DNA from: Gammaproteobacteria bacterium
Lineage (GTDB): Bacteria > Pseudomonadota > Gammaproteobacteria > PS1 > Pseudothioglobaceae
Length of the DNA: 6,789 nt
Assembly (NCBI GenBank): GCA_028599035.1
Contig: JAQRMT010000026.1
Span: forward strand, 1 to 6,789
Reading direction: 5' to 3'
Under the pieces are notes generated by a model. It saw only the letters and a list, made by a program, of their open reading frames with translations, did no database searches and was not told where the DNA came from. Made by a program: the position numbers and the translations under genes. This document shows positions 6,346 through 6,789 of the stretch, one piece after another; within the stretch, counting starts at the first letter, position 1, and each line of letters opens with the position of its first letter.

Positions 6346-6789
6346 TTGATTTCCAAAAATTAATAGCTGTAGAACTTTTTTCTGGTGCAGGAGGGCTAAG
6401 TATTGGATTGGAAAGTGCGGGGTTTCAGGTGATATTGGCAAATGAAATTGAACGAGATTTTGCGAAATCGTTTGCATTAAACCATCCAAATTCAAAAATA
6501 CTTTGTAACGACATTCATGCAATAGATTTTCAGCAAGAATTGCGAAAATTATCTGTTTCTCATGTTGATTTGGTTTCTGGCGGACCGCCTTGCCAGGGGT
6601 TTAGCACAGTTGGTTCAAAAAACAAGAAAGACCCAAGAAACAGCTTATTTTACGAGTATTTAAGAGCCGTCAATGAAATTAATCCTAATTACATTATTTT
6701 TGAAAATGTTACTGGTTTTTCCACAATGTACAATGGATTTGCATATAGAACCCTGATACAGGAGCTTGATTTTATGGGGTATTACACAA
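6342..6789 (+). CDS. DNA (cytosine-5-)-methyltransferase, 3' end outside window
   Basis: Transfers a methyl group from S-adenosylmethionine to C5 of cytosine in a specific DNA site, protecting host DNA from the partner endonuclease. The first 149 residues are visible. Motif I is VELFSGAGGLSIGLESAGF (10-28). The motif II acidic residue is E35 in ANEIE. Motif IV GGPPCQGFSTVG (80-91) contains the catalytic cysteine C84, and motif VI is FENV (120-123) with E121. Motifs VIII-X and the target recognition domain, which would reveal the sequence methylated, lie beyond the window. The ATG at 6342 overlaps the TGA of the preceding gene at 6343-6345, and motif I begins nine residues later, as is usual in this family. 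The ATGA overlap implies translational coupling to the endonuclease gene. No close Shine-Dalgarno sequence is evident. Low GC and AGA/ATA-rich codon use match the preceding gene. Confidence 0.95.
   Translation, partial: MIDFQKLIAVELFSGAGGLSIGLESAGFQVILANEIERDFAKSFALNHPNSKILCNDIHAIDFQQELRKLSVSHVDLVSGGPPCQGFSTVGSKNKKDPRNSLFYEYLRAVNEINPNYIIFENVTGFSTMYNGFAYRTLIQELDFMGYYT

Noticed and set aside
6067..6522. Minus-strand open frames opposite the restriction genes (6067-6279, 6337-6522)
   Set aside because: Shadows of the endonuclease and methyltransferase genes; no start signal or domain.
1..6789. CRISPR array, tRNA, rRNA, insertion sequence or integrase
   Set aside because: No regularly spaced repeats, cloverleaf, transposase motif or terminal inverted repeats were seen.

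Overview
This window looks like a moderately AT-rich gammaproteobacterial chromosome segment, with every recognised gene on the + strand. Three things point to the group. The GyrB is the long proteobacterial form. A 6S RNA lies directly upstream of a 5-formyltetrahydrofolate cyclo-ligase gene, the classic gammaproteobacterial ssrS-ygfA arrangement. The phosphoribulokinase is the short proteobacterial (class I) type. That kinase together with the low GC suggests a chemoautotroph, possibly of the sulfur-oxidising SUP05/Thioglobus kind. This is an inference from gene content and sequence style, not a database match.

Layout. Positions 1-2153 hold gyrB, lacking about the first 82 codons. After 24 bases comes prk (2178-3065), which has a good ribosome binding site and is probably in the same transcript. 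A strong intrinsic terminator (3089-3121) with a UUCG loop follows. The chromate-transporter gene chrA (3140-4462) starts only 18 bases beyond it, so chrA transcription must come from upstream of the hairpin or by read-through. The 421-base gap 4463-4883 holds a weak terminator, one or two candidate promoters and a 6S RNA gene (about 4657-4862). The 6S RNA leads straight into the folate gene (4884-5438).

After a 124-base gap, composition and codon use change: GC falls to roughly 30 % in lines counted by eye, with many AGA and ATA codons. This part holds a type II restriction-modification pair. A 260-residue protein, probably the restriction endonuclease (5563-6345), overlaps by ATGA a C5-cytosine DNA methyltransferase (from 6342, cut by the window end). 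The pair looks horizontally acquired and placed beside the housekeeping ssrS-ygfA unit.

The left part is therefore core metabolism: DNA supercoiling, Calvin-cycle carbon fixation, anion transport, 6S control of RNA polymerase and one-carbon folate salvage. The right end is an accessory defence locus. The least described elements are the endonuclease, which matches no family I can name from memory, the gyrB-prk pairing, the hairpin in front of chrA, and a promoter-like module that appears on both sides of ssrS-ygfA.
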